From Candidatus Paceibacterota bacterium (GTDB taxonomy: Bacteria > Verrucomicrobiota > Verrucomicrobiia > Limisphaerales > UBA8199): 64,000 nucleotides of DNA. The translations under genes and the position numbers were made by a program. Of this stretch, positions 23,828 through 33,370 are shown piece after piece. The first letter of the stretch is position 1, and every line of letters starts with the position of its first letter. Below the pieces are notes generated by a model. The model had not been told where the DNA came from and ran no database searches. It saw nothing but the letters and a program-made list of their open reading frames with translations. The stretch is from positions 1 through 64,000 of the forward strand of contig DAOTCE010000018.1 in assembly GCA_035452965.1 (NCBI GenBank). Direction: 5' to 3'.

Positions 23828-26509
23828 GTGAGTGATGAGACCCGGCCCAACCCTGACGCCCTCCTGGCGGCCATCCAGCAGGAGGCTGTCCAAAAGAAGC
23901 GAGGGAAGCTCAAGGTCTTCTTCGGCATGGCCCCGGGTGTCGGCAAGACCTACGCGATGCTCGAAGCCGCCCGCCGGGAGCAGGCCGCCGGACGCGATGT
24001 GGCCATCGGCTACGTCGAAACCCACGGGCGCAAAGAGACTGCCGCGCTGACGGAAGGCCTGCCCGTTGTCCCGCGCCTGAGTCATGCGTATCGCGGCGTG
24101 ACGCTGCCGGAGATGGACCTCGATGCCGTGCTGGCGCGCCGGCCGCAGCTTGCTCTGGCGGATGAGTTCGCCCATACCAATGCGCCCGGCTCGCGTCATC
24201 CCAAGCGGTACCAGGACGTGCTCGAACTGCTGGACGCGGGCATTGATGTGTTTACGACGCTGAACGTGCAGCACGTCGAAAGCCGGGCCGAAGCCGTGCG
24301 CCAGATCACTGGCGTCACGATCCGCGAGACGCTGCCGGATACGGCCCTGGAGGGCGCGGACTTCGAGCTGGTGGACCTGCCGCCCGAAGAGCTCCGCGCC
24401 CGGCTGGCCGCGGGCAAGGTCTATGTGCCCGAGTCCGCCCGCGCGGCGCAGGAGAACTTCTTCCGCCCCGGGAACCTCTCGGCCTTGCGCGAACTGGCCC
24501 TGCGCTTTGCGGCCGAGCACGTCGGTCAGGACGTGCTCGCCTACCGGCAGGCGCACGGCATCGCTGACCCGTGGAAGTCCGGGCAGCGCCTGCTGGTCGC
24601 CGTGAGCGCCAGCCCCACCTCCGCCGCCCTCGTGCGTTGGACCCGGCGGCTGGCTGCCGAGCTTCAGGCACCCTGGCTGGCCGTCTATGTCGAGCTGCCC
24701 AACCCCCTCCACGCCGACGATCAAGTCCGCCTCTCGCGTCACCTCGCCCTGGCCCGGGAACTGGGGGCGCAAGTCTTCACGACGACCGACGACGACGTGG
24801 CGCACGGCCTCCTCCGGGTAGCGCGCGAGCAAAACGCCACCCAGCTCGTGGTCGGCAAGCCGGTCGGCTGGCGCGCGCTCGACCTGTGGCGCGGCGGCTC
24901 CCTGCTCAATCGGCTGATCCGGGAGAGCGGCAATATTGACGTCCACGCCGTGCGCGCCGAGGGGGAGCCGCCCCCCTCGCGACCGCTGCCCAGGCCGCGC
25001 TTCGACGCCAGTGCCTCGCGCGGCTATGGGATCGCCCTTGGCTTCGTCGCGGGCACAACGGCCTTGAACGCAATCCTGCAGCAGTGGCTGGGATACCAGT
25101 CGCTGGCGCTGATCTACCTCGTCAGCGTCGTCGCGCTCGCCATGATCGTCGGACGCGGCCCGACCCTGGCCGCAGCGACGCTCACGGCGCTGCTGTGGAA
25201 CTTCTGTTTCGTCTCGCCCGTCTTCACCTTTCGCATCACCGGCCCCACCGACCTGATGCTGTTCTGCACTTACTTCGTGGTGGCGCTGGCGATGGGGCAC
25301 CTGGCCGCCCGCCTGCGCGCGCAGCAAGCCGCCGAGCGCCGCCGCGAGCAGCGCGCCACCGCGCTGTTCTTCCTCACGCGCGAACTGGCCCAGGCCACCG
25401 ACTTCGCCGATCTCCTGGCCATCATCATCCGTGAGGTGGGCAAGACCACCCGCGCCGAGGTGGCCCTCTCGCTCCCGGGCGAAACCCGGACGGCTCCCCT
25501 CACGCCTTACTTCGCCAACACGTGGGCCATGCCTGACAAAGAGCAGAGCGTCGCCTCCTGGGCCTTCCGCCACCAGCAGCCGGCCGGGCGCGGCACCGAC
25601 ACGCTGCCCTCGGCGGCGGGATTGCATGTGCCGCTGGTGGCCGGGGAGCGCGCCATTGGCGTCCTCAGCCTGCGCTTCCGCGATCCCGCGCCCCTCGCGA
25701 CCGGCCAGCGCGACCTGCTCGATGCCTTTGTCCGCCAGATCGCATTGGTGCTGGACCGCCAGCGCCTGCGCGACGCTGAGCAGCAGGCCAAGCTGGTTGC
25801 CGAATCCGAGCGCCTCAGCAAGACGCTGCTGAACTCCATTTCGCACGAAATCCGCACGCCCATCGCCGCCATCACCAGCGCGGCCGGCAGCCTCGCCGAA
25901 AAGGGCTCTGCCGGGGCCGGTGCCTTCGAGCGGACGATGATTGCCGAGATTCAGGAAGCCGCCCGCCGTTTGAACCGCCTCGTCGGCAATCTCCTCAGCA
26001 TGACGCGCCTGGAGGCCGGGCACGTCAAAGCCAACCTGGATTGGTGCGACGTCGCCGACCTGGTCCAGGTGACCCTGAAGGACCTCGCGAGGGACCTCGC
26101 GCAGCACAAGGTCACTGTCGCGGTTGCCCCGGGCCTGCCGCTAGTGCGCATGGACTTTGTCCTGATGCAGCAGGCGCTGACGAACCTGCTGTTCAACGCT
26201 GCGGTCCACACGCCTCCCGGCACCGCCGTGCAAGTCAGTGCGGCGGCCGAGGAGCAGACCCTCGCGCTGAGTGTCGCCGATCACGGGCCGGGCCTGCCGC
26301 GCGAGGCTCTGCCCCTGATCTTCGACAAGTTCTACCGCGCTCCCGCAGCCCCGGCGGGCGGCACCGGACTGGGCCTGGCGATCGTCAAGGGCCTCGTCGA
26401 GGCGCAAGCCGGCCAAGTCAAGGCCGAGAACCGCCCCAGCGGCGGGGCGGTCTTCACGATACGCTTGCCGCTCGCCAGCGCGCCCCCCGTCGCCAGGGAA
26501 ACCACCTGA
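23828..26509 (+). CDS. kdpD: Osmosensitive potassium channel sensor histidine kinase KdpD
   Basis: 893 residues from GTG 23828 (SDETRPNPDALLAAIQ matches the usual KdpD start); GTG 23783 is an alternative. Order: KdpD sensor domain with Walker A GMAPGVGKTY and Walker B LALADEFAHTNAPGSRH; a universal-stress-like domain (~230-350); four membrane helices (~400-500); a GAF-like region; HisKA with NSISHEIRTPIAAITSAAGS (phosphorylated His); and HATPase with VADHGPGLP and GTGLGLAIV. It senses potassium limitation and phosphorylates KdpE. The gene lies 78 bases after kdpC and 2 before kdpE. Confidence 0.95.
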   Translation: MSDETRPNPDALLAAIQQEAVQKKRGKLKVFFGMAPGVGKTYAMLEAARREQAAGRDVAIGYVETHGRKETAALTEGLPVVPRLSHAYRGVTLPEMDLDAVLARRPQLALADEFAHTNAPGSRHPKRYQDVLELLDAGIDVFTTLNVQHVESRAEAVRQITGVTIRETLPDTALEGADFELVDLPPEELRARLAAGKVYVPESARAAQENFFRPGNLSALRELALRFAAEHVGQDVLAYRQAHGIADPWKSGQRLLVAVSASPTSAALVRWTRRLAAELQAPWLAVYVELPNPLHADDQVRLSRHLALARELGAQVFTTTDDDVAHGLLRVAREQNATQLVVGKPVGWRALDLWRGGSLLNRLIRESGNIDVHAVRAEGEPPPSRPLPRPRFDASASRGYGIALGFVAGTTALNAILQQWLGYQSLALIYLVSVVALAMIVGRGPTLAAATLTALLWNFCFVSPVFTFRITGPTDLMLFCTYFVVALAMGHLAARLRAQQAAERRREQRATALFFLTRELAQATDFADLLAIIIREVGKTTRAEVALSLPGETRTAPLTPYFANTWAMPDKEQSVASWAFRHQQPAGRGTDTLPSAAGLHVPLVAGERAIGVLSLRFRDPAPLATGQRDLLDAFVRQIALVLDRQRLRDAEQQAKLVAESERLSKTLLNSISHEIRTPIAAITSAAGSLAEKGSAGAGAFERTMIAEIQEAARRLNRLVGNLLSMTRLEAGHVKANLDWCDVADLVQVTLKDLARDLAQHKVTVAVAPGLPLVRMDFVLMQQALTNLLFNAAVHTPPGTAVQVSAAAEEQTLALSVADHGPGLPREALPLIFDKFYRAPAAPAGGTGLGLAIVKGLVEAQAGQVKAENRPSGGAVFTIRLPLASAPPVARETT

Positions 26510-26511
26510 TC

Positions 26512-27213
26512 ATGTCCACTGCGCCCCAACCCCTGGCTCTGGTCATTGACGACGAACTCCAGATGCGCCGGCTGCTGCGCGTCTGCCTCGAGGCCAACGG
26601 CTACCGCGTCGCCGAGGCCGCCACCGGCCAGGACGGCATCGCCCACGCGGCCCAACGCCCGCCCGACGTGGTGATCCTCGACTTGGGCCTGCCGGACATG
26701 GATGGCGTGGCCGTGCTCAAGCGCCTGCGCGAGTGGAGCCGCGTGCCGGTGGTCGTTCTGTCCGTCCGCGACCGCGAGGAGGACAAGATCGCGGCGCTCG
26801 ACAACGGGGCCGATGACTACGTCACCAAGCCGTTCGGCTCGGGCGAGCTCCTGGCCCGGCTGCGGGTCGCCCAGCGCCACGCCCAGCCGGGCGCCCAGGA
26901 CAGCCTCTTCCGCACCGGCCGCCTCGAGGTGGACCTGGCTGCCCGCGTGGTGAAACTCAGCGGCAGGGAAATCCGCCTCACGGCCACTGAATACTCCCTG
27001 CTCCGCCTCTTCATCCAGCACGCCGGCAAAGTCCTGACGCACCGCCACCTGCTTCGGGAAGTCTGGGGCCCCAACGCGGTGGAGCAAACACACTACCTGC
27101 GTGTCTACATCGCCCACCTCCGCGACAAGCTTGAAACCGATCCCTCTCAGCCCCGGCTCATCCTCACGGAGCCGGGCGTCGGCTACCGCCTCCTGGACGA
27201 GCCCAGCGTATAG
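26512..27213 (+). CDS. kdpE: KDP operon response regulator KdpE (OmpR family)
   Basis: 233 residues from ATG 26512, two bases after the kdpD stop. The receiver has the acidic pair IDDELQ, the phosphorylatable Asp in VVILDLGLPDMDG, the Ser of VVVLSVRDREEDKI, and Lys in DDYVTKPFGSGEL. The C-terminal winged helix has LTATEYSLLRLFIQHAGKVL, HRHLLREVWGP, LRVYIAHLRDKLE and GVGYRL. It activates kdp transcription. The last 31 bases overlap the 3' end of the convergent czcA-like gene (27183-27213). Confidence 0.96.
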   Translation: MSTAPQPLALVIDDELQMRRLLRVCLEANGYRVAEAATGQDGIAHAAQRPPDVVILDLGLPDMDGVAVLKRLREWSRVPVVVLSVRDREEDKIAALDNGADDYVTKPFGSGELLARLRVAQRHAQPGAQDSLFRTGRLEVDLAARVVKLSGREIRLTATEYSLLRLFIQHAGKVLTHRHLLREVWGPNAVEQTHYLRVYIAHLRDKLETDPSQPRLILTEPGVGYRLLDEPSV

Positions 27214-30200
27214 AGCACCGGCAGCAGCACCAGCGTCAGCAACGTGTTGCTCAGCACACCCCCAATCACCACCGTCGCCAGCGGGCGCTGGACCTCCCCG
27301 CCCACGCCGACGTTTATCGCCATGGGGATGAACCCCACCGCCGCCACCAGCGCCGTCATCAGCACCGGACGCAACCGCGCCAGGCAGCCCTCGCGCACCG
27401 CGACATCCAGCGCGGCCCCCGCGTCCAGCCGTTGTTTGATGAAGGTGACCAGAACCAGCCCGTTGAGGATCGCCACACCGCTGAGGGCCACAAAGCCGAC
27501 TGCGGCGCTGACTGTGAACGGCATGTCCCGCAGCCACAAAGCCGCCAGCCCGCCGACCGCTCCGAGCGGTATGCCCGTCGCCACCAGCAACACGTCGCGC
27601 AACGTTCCCAGGCTGAAGTAGAGCAGCACCAGTATCAGCCCCAGCGCCAGCGGCACTACGAACCGCAGCCGGGCGCTGGCCCGCTCCATGTTCTCGAACT
27701 GCCCGCCCCACTCGATGGTGTAGCCTTCCGGCAGCTTCACGCGCTCCGCGATCGCCCGCTGCGCTTCCGCCACGAACCCACCCACATCCCGGCCTCTCAC
27801 GTTGCACTGCACCGTGATCCGGCGCTTGCCCCATTCCCGGTTGATCGTGGCCGGGCCCTCCGTTTCCACCACCTGCGCCGCGCGGTTCAGCGGCAGCACC
27901 GAGCCCGTGGCCGTCGGGATCAGCGTGTTGGCGAGCGCCTCGGGGTCGGTCCTCTGACGGTCCGGCAGCCGCACCACCAGCGGCACGCGGCGCTGCCCTT
28001 CGCGGACTTCGCCCACCTTCTTGGTTCCGACCGCTTCCACCACGTTGAGCACGTTGCGCACCGGCACGCCGTAGCGCTCGGTCGCCCGCGGGTCCACCCG
28101 CACCTGCAACACCGGCTGCCCGACAAGCTGTTCCCCGGTCACCTCGCTCCGGCCCGGGATCTCCTCCAGCACGTGCTGAACCTGGTCCGACAGCACGCGC
28201 AGGGTCTCCAGGTCGTCGCCGGATATCTTGATGCCGATGTCGGAACGGATTCCGGCCACCAGTTCGTTCATGCGCATCTCGATTGGCTGGCTGAACGCCA
28301 CGCGCATCCCGGGAATTCGCGCAAACAGCTTCTGCATCTCTGCGACCAACTCCCCCTGCGTGCGCGCCTTCTTCCACTCCCGCCGTGGCTTGAGCGCCAG
28401 GAAGAAGTCCGACAGCTCGATTCCCATCGGGTCCGTCGCAATCTCGGCGCTCCCCAGCCGCGTCCAGATGTTGGCGATCTCGTCCTTGAACTCCGCCAGC
28501 AGCAGTTTCTCGATCCGGTCGTTCACGGCGACTGCCTCCTCCACCGAGACCCCGGCCACCCGCACCGTGGTGCCTACGATGGCGCCCTCGCCCAGCTTCG
28601 GCAGGAACTCGCGGCCGATCCGGGTCGCCAGGAAGGCGCCGGCGGCTAGCAGGCCCAGCGCCACGGCGATCACAAACCCGCGACGGCGCAGCGCGAAATC
28701 GAGCACCGGGACGTAGAGGCGCCCAGCGGTGCGCACCAGCCAGGGCTCGCGCTCCTTCATCCCGCGCCGCAACAGCAGGCTCGCCAGGACGGGCATGAGC
28801 ACCAGCGACAATACCAGCGAGCCCAGCAGCGCGAAGATCATCGTCAGGGCCATGGGGCGGAACATCTTCCCCTCAATGCCCTCCAGGGTCAGGATGGGCA
28901 GGAAGACAATCAAGATGATCAGCTCGCCGTAGAGGGTCGGCTTCCGCACCTCGACCGCGGCGTCCCGGATGACCTCGAGCCAGGGCTTGTCCTTGTGGCG
29001 CGCCGCATGGCGGACGCAATTCTCCACCATGATGACCGAGCTGTCCACGATCAGGCCGAAGTCAATCGCGCCCAGGCTCAACAGGCTCGCGGCGATGCCA
29101 GCCTGCAACATGAAGTTGCCCGCGAAGAGCATCGAGAGGGGGATGGCCGTGGCCACGATCAATCCCGCACGCAGGCTCCCGAGGAAGGCAAACAGAACCG
29201 CGATCACCAGCAGCGCACCTGCCAGCAGGTTTTCCATCACGGTGTGGATCACCTTGTCCACCAGTTCCGTGCGGTCATACCAAACCTCCACCTTCACATC
29301 CGCGGGCAGCGTCTTCTGCACCTCGGCCAGCTTCGCTTTGAGCGCGCGCGTTACCACGTGGCTGTTCTCCCCCATGAGCATGAATCCCAGCCCCAGCACG
29401 ATCTCGCCCCGGCCCGCGCCCGTCACCGCCCCGCGCCGTATCTCGTGGTCCACCCGCACCGTCCCCACGTCATGCACATGCACCGGCACGCCGTCATGCG
29501 CGGCGATGACGATGTCGGCGATCTCCTGCGCGTTGGTCGTCAGCCCGATCCCCTGCACCAGTAGCGCTTCCCCCGCCCGTACCACCTGCCCCCCGCCCAC
29601 GTTCTGGTTGTTGGCTTCCAGCGCGTCGAAGAGTTGCTCGAAGGTCAGGCCGTGTTTCACCAGCAGCTCCGGCTCCACCACGACGTGGTACTGCTTTTCG
29701 AAACCGCCCCAACTGTTGATCTCGGCCACGCCCGGCACCTTCCGCAGCTCCGGTTTGATCACCCAGTCCTGCAATTCTCGCAGCTCGGTCAACGTTCGGT
29801 TGGTGTCGTCCGACCGCACCACGTAATGCAGCACCTCGCCCAGCCCTGTCGCAATCGGGCCAAGCTGCGGCCGCTCGATCCCCGCCGGCAGCTCCACGCT
29901 CTGCAGCCGCTCGGTGATGAGCTGCCGTGCCCGGTAGATGCTCGTGTCATCGTGAAACGTCGCCGTCACCTGCGAGAGCCCGAACTTGGATATGGAACGG
30001 ACGTTTTGGAGTCCCGGCAGCCCGCTGATGGCCAGCTCGACGGGGATGGTCACCTGCTGCTCCACTTCTTCCGGGCTAAGCGCCGGCATGCTCGCGTTGA
30101 TTTGTACCTGCACCGGGGTGGTGTCCGGAAAGGCGTCAATCGGCAGTCGGCTCAGGGATTGGCCCCCGACGACCACCAGCGCCACCGCCAGCACGCACAC

Positions 30201-30245
30201 CAGCAGCCGGTTCTTGAGTGAGGTTTGAACAATCCAGCTAAGCAT
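27183..30245 (-). CDS. CzcA/CusA family heavy-metal efflux RND transporter, inner-membrane pump
   Basis: 1,020 residues. HME-RND pump that exports metal ions by proton exchange. N-terminal helix LLVCVLAVALVVVGGQSLSRL is followed by PIDAFPDTTPVQVQI, the family start. TM4 carries SLGAIDFGLIVDSSVIMVEN, with Asp and Glu residues of the proton relay typical of CzcA/CusA. The second half repeats the fold (TTVRVAGVSVEEAVAVNDRI, then VGFVALSGVAILNGLVLVTF). It ends VLPVLYTLGSSRRR. The specific metal cannot be set from sequence. It is last in the operon exported protein-czcC-czcB-czcA and overlaps kdpE convergently. Confidence 0.95.
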   Translation of the reverse strand: MLSWIVQTSLKNRLLVCVLAVALVVVGGQSLSRLPIDAFPDTTPVQVQINASMPALSPEEVEQQVTIPVELAISGLPGLQNVRSISKFGLSQVTATFHDDTSIYRARQLITERLQSVELPAGIERPQLGPIATGLGEVLHYVVRSDDTNRTLTELRELQDWVIKPELRKVPGVAEINSWGGFEKQYHVVVEPELLVKHGLTFEQLFDALEANNQNVGGGQVVRAGEALLVQGIGLTTNAQEIADIVIAAHDGVPVHVHDVGTVRVDHEIRRGAVTGAGRGEIVLGLGFMLMGENSHVVTRALKAKLAEVQKTLPADVKVEVWYDRTELVDKVIHTVMENLLAGALLVIAVLFAFLGSLRAGLIVATAIPLSMLFAGNFMLQAGIAASLLSLGAIDFGLIVDSSVIMVENCVRHAARHKDKPWLEVIRDAAVEVRKPTLYGELIILIVFLPILTLEGIEGKMFRPMALTMIFALLGSLVLSLVLMPVLASLLLRRGMKEREPWLVRTAGRLYVPVLDFALRRRGFVIAVALGLLAAGAFLATRIGREFLPKLGEGAIVGTTVRVAGVSVEEAVAVNDRIEKLLLAEFKDEIANIWTRLGSAEIATDPMGIELSDFFLALKPRREWKKARTQGELVAEMQKLFARIPGMRVAFSQPIEMRMNELVAGIRSDIGIKISGDDLETLRVLSDQVQHVLEEIPGRSEVTGEQLVGQPVLQVRVDPRATERYGVPVRNVLNVVEAVGTKKVGEVREGQRRVPLVVRLPDRQRTDPEALANTLIPTATGSVLPLNRAAQVVETEGPATINREWGKRRITVQCNVRGRDVGGFVAEAQRAIAERVKLPEGYTIEWGGQFENMERASARLRFVVPLALGLILVLLYFSLGTLRDVLLVATGIPLGAVGGLAALWLRDMPFTVSAAVGFVALSGVAILNGLVLVTFIKQRLDAGAALDVAVREGCLARLRPVLMTALVAAVGFIPMAINVGVGGEVQRPLATVVIGGVLSNTLLTLVLLPVLYTLGSSRRR

Positions 30246-30425
30246 GGTTGTCCCCCTGATTCAGAACACCGCTCAGCAGTTGGTCGCCTGCCCCCTCACC
30301 CGCCCTAAAGGGCATCCTCTCTCCCTCGGAGCGAGATGGAGTGAGTAGGCCGTTCGTGCTGTCGAGTCTCATGGAAAGGGCCACGATGAGGGGATAGCGT
30401 GCCTTCAGTTGCGTGGTCATTCTCC

Positions 30426-31961
30426 TTAGTGCGCGCAGCCCGCGCCCATGCGTGAGCTCAGCCACTGCGACTTGAGTGCAAACCCCCGATTCACTACTAC
30501 CTTTTCCCCGGGCTTCAGCCCCTCCAGAACCTCCTGCCGCCCCTCGAACTTGACCCCAATCGCCACCGCCCGGGCCTCGTACAGGTCATCCTCCAGCTTC
30601 ACGAACACGAACGGTTTGCCCTCGACGGCGCAAATGGCCGAGCTGGGCAGCAGCACCGCGTCCTCCGCCGTCCCCGCCAGGATGCGTGCCTTGGCGAACA
30701 TTCGCGCGCGCAACACCCCTTCCGGGTTGGGTATTTCTGCGCGCGCCCGCGCCATCCGGCTCCGCTCGTCAACCTCCGCGGCAATCCACGTCAGCTTCCC
30801 CTCGAAAGTCCGCCCCGGCAGCCCCTCGACGCGCAGTTCGACTGCCTGCCCCACCTTCACCCGCGCCAGCGCCGCCTCGGGTATGTTCAGCATTGCCCAC
30901 ATCGTCGAGCGGTCCGCCAGCATGAACAGGGACTTCCCTGTCTCCACCAACGCTCCGCGCACCGCGCTGCGTTCCACAATCTCCCCTCCGAAGGGGGCGC
31001 GCACTTCTACCAGCACCTGCTCCTGGGGCTTCTGCCCCAGCAGGTTAATCTGCTCCTCGGTGAACCCCAGCATCCGCAGTTGCTGGCACGCCGCCCGGTG
31101 CTCCGCCTCGGCTTGCTGTAGGTCTCGCTCCGACGATACCCTGTCCGCTCGTAGCTTCTGCTCGCGATCGAGCGTCTGGTGGCTCAGGACCGCCTTGGCC
31201 ACCGCCTCCGCGATCGCCGCCGACCAGATCCTCGCCACGGTCTGCTTCTCTTCCACCCTGGCGCCCAGGTCCACGTCCACCGATTGCAGGATGCCCCCCA
31301 CCGGCGCCGCGACCTGCGCCAACCGGTTCTGGTTGAACGCCAGCTCGGCGTAGCATTCGATGCTCTCCGCGATTTGCCCCACGGTTGCCGGGGCCAACTC
31401 GACCCCGACAATGCCCGCCGAATCCGCCGCCGGCAGCCGCACCATTGTCCCTTCACCCGGTTTGAGATTCCCGGCCATTTCGGGGTGGCAGATGCCGCAT
31501 TCCGCCTCAGGCACGCCATGCTCCGCACACATGAGGGCCGCGTCAGCCGCCGTGGTTGGTCCGACTTTACCCTTCAACTCGGGCCGGCAGAGAAAGCACT
31601 CGTCCTCGTAAAGGAAGTGCTCCTCGCAGTAAGCGCGATTCTTGTCTTGCGCCTCGGGATGACAGCCCCAGCAGCGATCCTCATAACGGCCGTGCTCGTT
31701 GCACCAGGGCCGGGCCTTGTCCCGCAGGCTGGCGTCGCAGATGAAGCACAGCGCTTTAGGGGCGCCGTGGGCGGCACATTTGGACCCTGCCGCAAGCGCC
31801 TTGGCGTTGGCAGAGGCATGCGCCTGAGCGTGGTTGTGGCCTGCGTGGTCATGGTGTCCGTCGGGCTCGCCTTGCTTGGAGCAACCCGTTAGCAGCGCTA
31901 CTGCGGTCGCGAGCACCGCACCGATTAACCCGGGAATACTGGTCATCATACGTCCTTTCAT
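30426..31961 (-). CDS. Periplasmic adaptor (CzcB/CusB-like) lipoprotein with a four-motif Cys/His array
   Basis: 511 residues. Lipobox LLTGC with Cys27 is followed by a His-rich tract (GHHDHAGHNHAQAH). Then come four motifs C-x2-H-x6-C-x2-C with identical spacing: C62-H65-C72-C75, C87-H90-C97-C100, C112-H115-C122-C125, C145-H148-C155-C158. They read like linked zinc-ribbon knuckles. From about residue 170 it is an ordinary membrane-fusion protein with lipoyl, alpha-hairpin and beta-barrel parts (VAAPVGGILQSVDVDLGARV; VRAPFGGEIVERSAVRGALV; EGLKPGEKVVVNRGFALKSQ). It ends GAGCAH. It should bridge the inner-membrane pump to the outer-membrane channel and may pre-bind metal. Confidence 0.92.
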   Translation of the reverse strand: MKGRMMTSIPGLIGAVLATAVALLTGCSKQGEPDGHHDHAGHNHAQAHASANAKALAAGSKCAAHGAPKALCFICDASLRDKARPWCNEHGRYEDRCWGCHPEAQDKNRAYCEEHFLYEDECFLCRPELKGKVGPTTAADAALMCAEHGVPEAECGICHPEMAGNLKPGEGTMVRLPAADSAGIVGVELAPATVGQIAESIECYAELAFNQNRLAQVAAPVGGILQSVDVDLGARVEEKQTVARIWSAAIAEAVAKAVLSHQTLDREQKLRADRVSSERDLQQAEAEHRAACQQLRMLGFTEEQINLLGQKPQEQVLVEVRAPFGGEIVERSAVRGALVETGKSLFMLADRSTMWAMLNIPEAALARVKVGQAVELRVEGLPGRTFEGKLTWIAAEVDERSRMARARAEIPNPEGVLRARMFAKARILAGTAEDAVLLPSSAICAVEGKPFVFVKLEDDLYEARAVAIGVKFEGRQEVLEGLKPGEKVVVNRGFALKSQWLSSRMGAGCAH

Positions 31962-31962
31962 C

Positions 31963-33279
31963 TTACTTGGGTTGGTTCTGAGCGCTGTAGCTCGCGCCGG
32001 GTTTGCCCGGCACCCGCGCCAGCAGCGCCTCCACGTCCGCCTGTGCGACGTTCAGCTCCAGCAACTTCCGCTGGTAGGCTAGCCGCACCTCGGCGGCTGT
32101 CCGCTGCGTGTCCAGCAGGTCAATGAAGCCGAACTTCCCTTCCTCGAAGCCGCGGCGCACCAGCCGCAACGCCTCCTCGCCCCGGGGCAGAATCCGGTCG
32201 CGGTAATTGGCTGCCTGCTCGGCGGCGGTGCGCAGCCGTCGGCTCGCGATGCCCCACTCCTGGAGCAACCGCTGCTCGGTCGCCGCCAGCTCCGCATCCG
32301 CGCCCACCACGTTGGCCTGCGCCTCCATCCGCCTGCCTTTGGAACGGTCAATGAGCGGCACCGGCACGCTGAGGCTGAATTGAACAATCGAACCCCCGTT
32401 GCCCGAGTCCTCACCCCCTGCCGCTCCCAGCGTCACGTCCGGATATGGCTCCAGCCTCGCCCGTCGCACCTCCGTCTCCGCCCGTTGTTTGCCGGCCCGC
32501 GCTGCCGCGACTTCGGGATGCCGCGCCAGCCAGTGTGCCGGCTTCTCCTTCAGCAGCCCCAAATCCACCATTTCGGCCAGCGTCCCCGACAGGGAGGCTT
32601 CCCTCAGGTCGGGCCGCCCCAGGAGGTGGGCCAGCTTCTCGCGCGCCATCTCCTCCTCCCGCTCAAAGCCCAGCAACTCCGTCCGGGCCTGCTCCAGCGT
32701 GATCTCCGCTCGCAACTGCTCTTGGTCCGCCGCCGCCCCGGCGTCCACCCGCTTCCGCGCCGTCGCCGCCGACGATTCCGCCACTGACACCAATTCCCGC
32801 GCCACTTCCACCTGCCGCCTCGTCGCCAGCACCTCATAGAATGCCGCCTTGACTTCCCGCACCAGCTCGACTCGCCGTAGTTCATATGTCGCTTCGCTTG
32901 TCCGGACCCCCAGTCTGCCGATCTGCCCGTCGAGCTTCTTCTTGCCGGGAAATGGGAGCGTCTGTGCCATTCCCACCAGCTTCTTGGCATCCGTGAAACC
33001 ACCACCACCACTCGCCGGCCAATCCTCCGCGCTCAACTCCAGCTCGGGATTGGGCCAGAGCTTCGACTGGTAGGCGCGTCCGGCGGCGCTGCCGATGTGG
33101 CTGCCCGCGGCGCGAAGCTGCGGGTTGCTGGTTAGCGCTAGTCCGATGGCGTCCTTCAGCGTTAGGACATTGGTGCCCGATCCGGACTGAGTTTCCTGGC
33201 TCATTACCGACAGCGCGCTCGCGCTTCCCAGCGCCACCGCCAGGAGCAGTGGCCATTCACATCCGTTCTTTCGTTTCAT
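31963..33279 (-). CDS. Outer-membrane efflux protein (TolC/CzcC family)
   Basis: 438 residues from ATG 33279 (MKRKNGCEWPLLLAVALGSA), chosen because it places a signal peptide at the start; the frame also has an earlier codon at 33300. It contains the twin TolC-type alpha-helical repeats: LTLKDAIGLALTSNPQLRAA, then KAAFYEVLATRRQVEVAREL, and in the second half AEVAAARAGKQRAETEVRRA and RLAYQRKLLELNVAQADVEA. It forms the exit duct of the metal efflux complex. One base separates its stop from the czcB-like start. Confidence 0.92.
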   Translation of the reverse strand: MKRKNGCEWPLLLAVALGSASALSVMSQETQSGSGTNVLTLKDAIGLALTSNPQLRAAGSHIGSAAGRAYQSKLWPNPELELSAEDWPASGGGGFTDAKKLVGMAQTLPFPGKKKLDGQIGRLGVRTSEATYELRRVELVREVKAAFYEVLATRRQVEVARELVSVAESSAATARKRVDAGAAADQEQLRAEITLEQARTELLGFEREEEMAREKLAHLLGRPDLREASLSGTLAEMVDLGLLKEKPAHWLARHPEVAAARAGKQRAETEVRRARLEPYPDVTLGAAGGEDSGNGGSIVQFSLSVPVPLIDRSKGRRMEAQANVVGADAELAATEQRLLQEWGIASRRLRTAAEQAANYRDRILPRGEEALRLVRRGFEEGKFGFIDLLDTQRTAAEVRLAYQRKLLELNVAQADVEALLARVPGKPGASYSAQNQPK

Positions 33280-33370
33280 AGACAGACAATTTGGGTTCAA
33301 ACCTCAAAACGGGAAAACCGTGCGGCGTGAGGTAACGCCACACCTGCAGAAAAGTCCCCCTGGGGACGGT

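Noticed and set aside
23075..26107. 1,010-codon open frame opposite kdpC/kdpD
   Set aside because: Antisense of a gene with full KdpD motifs; high GC leaves the opposite frame open. The translation is Gly/Arg/Glu-rich without domains.
26332..28377. 681-codon open frame crossing kdpE and the czcA-like gene
   Set aside because: It runs across two convergent real genes in a different frame and shows no family motif.
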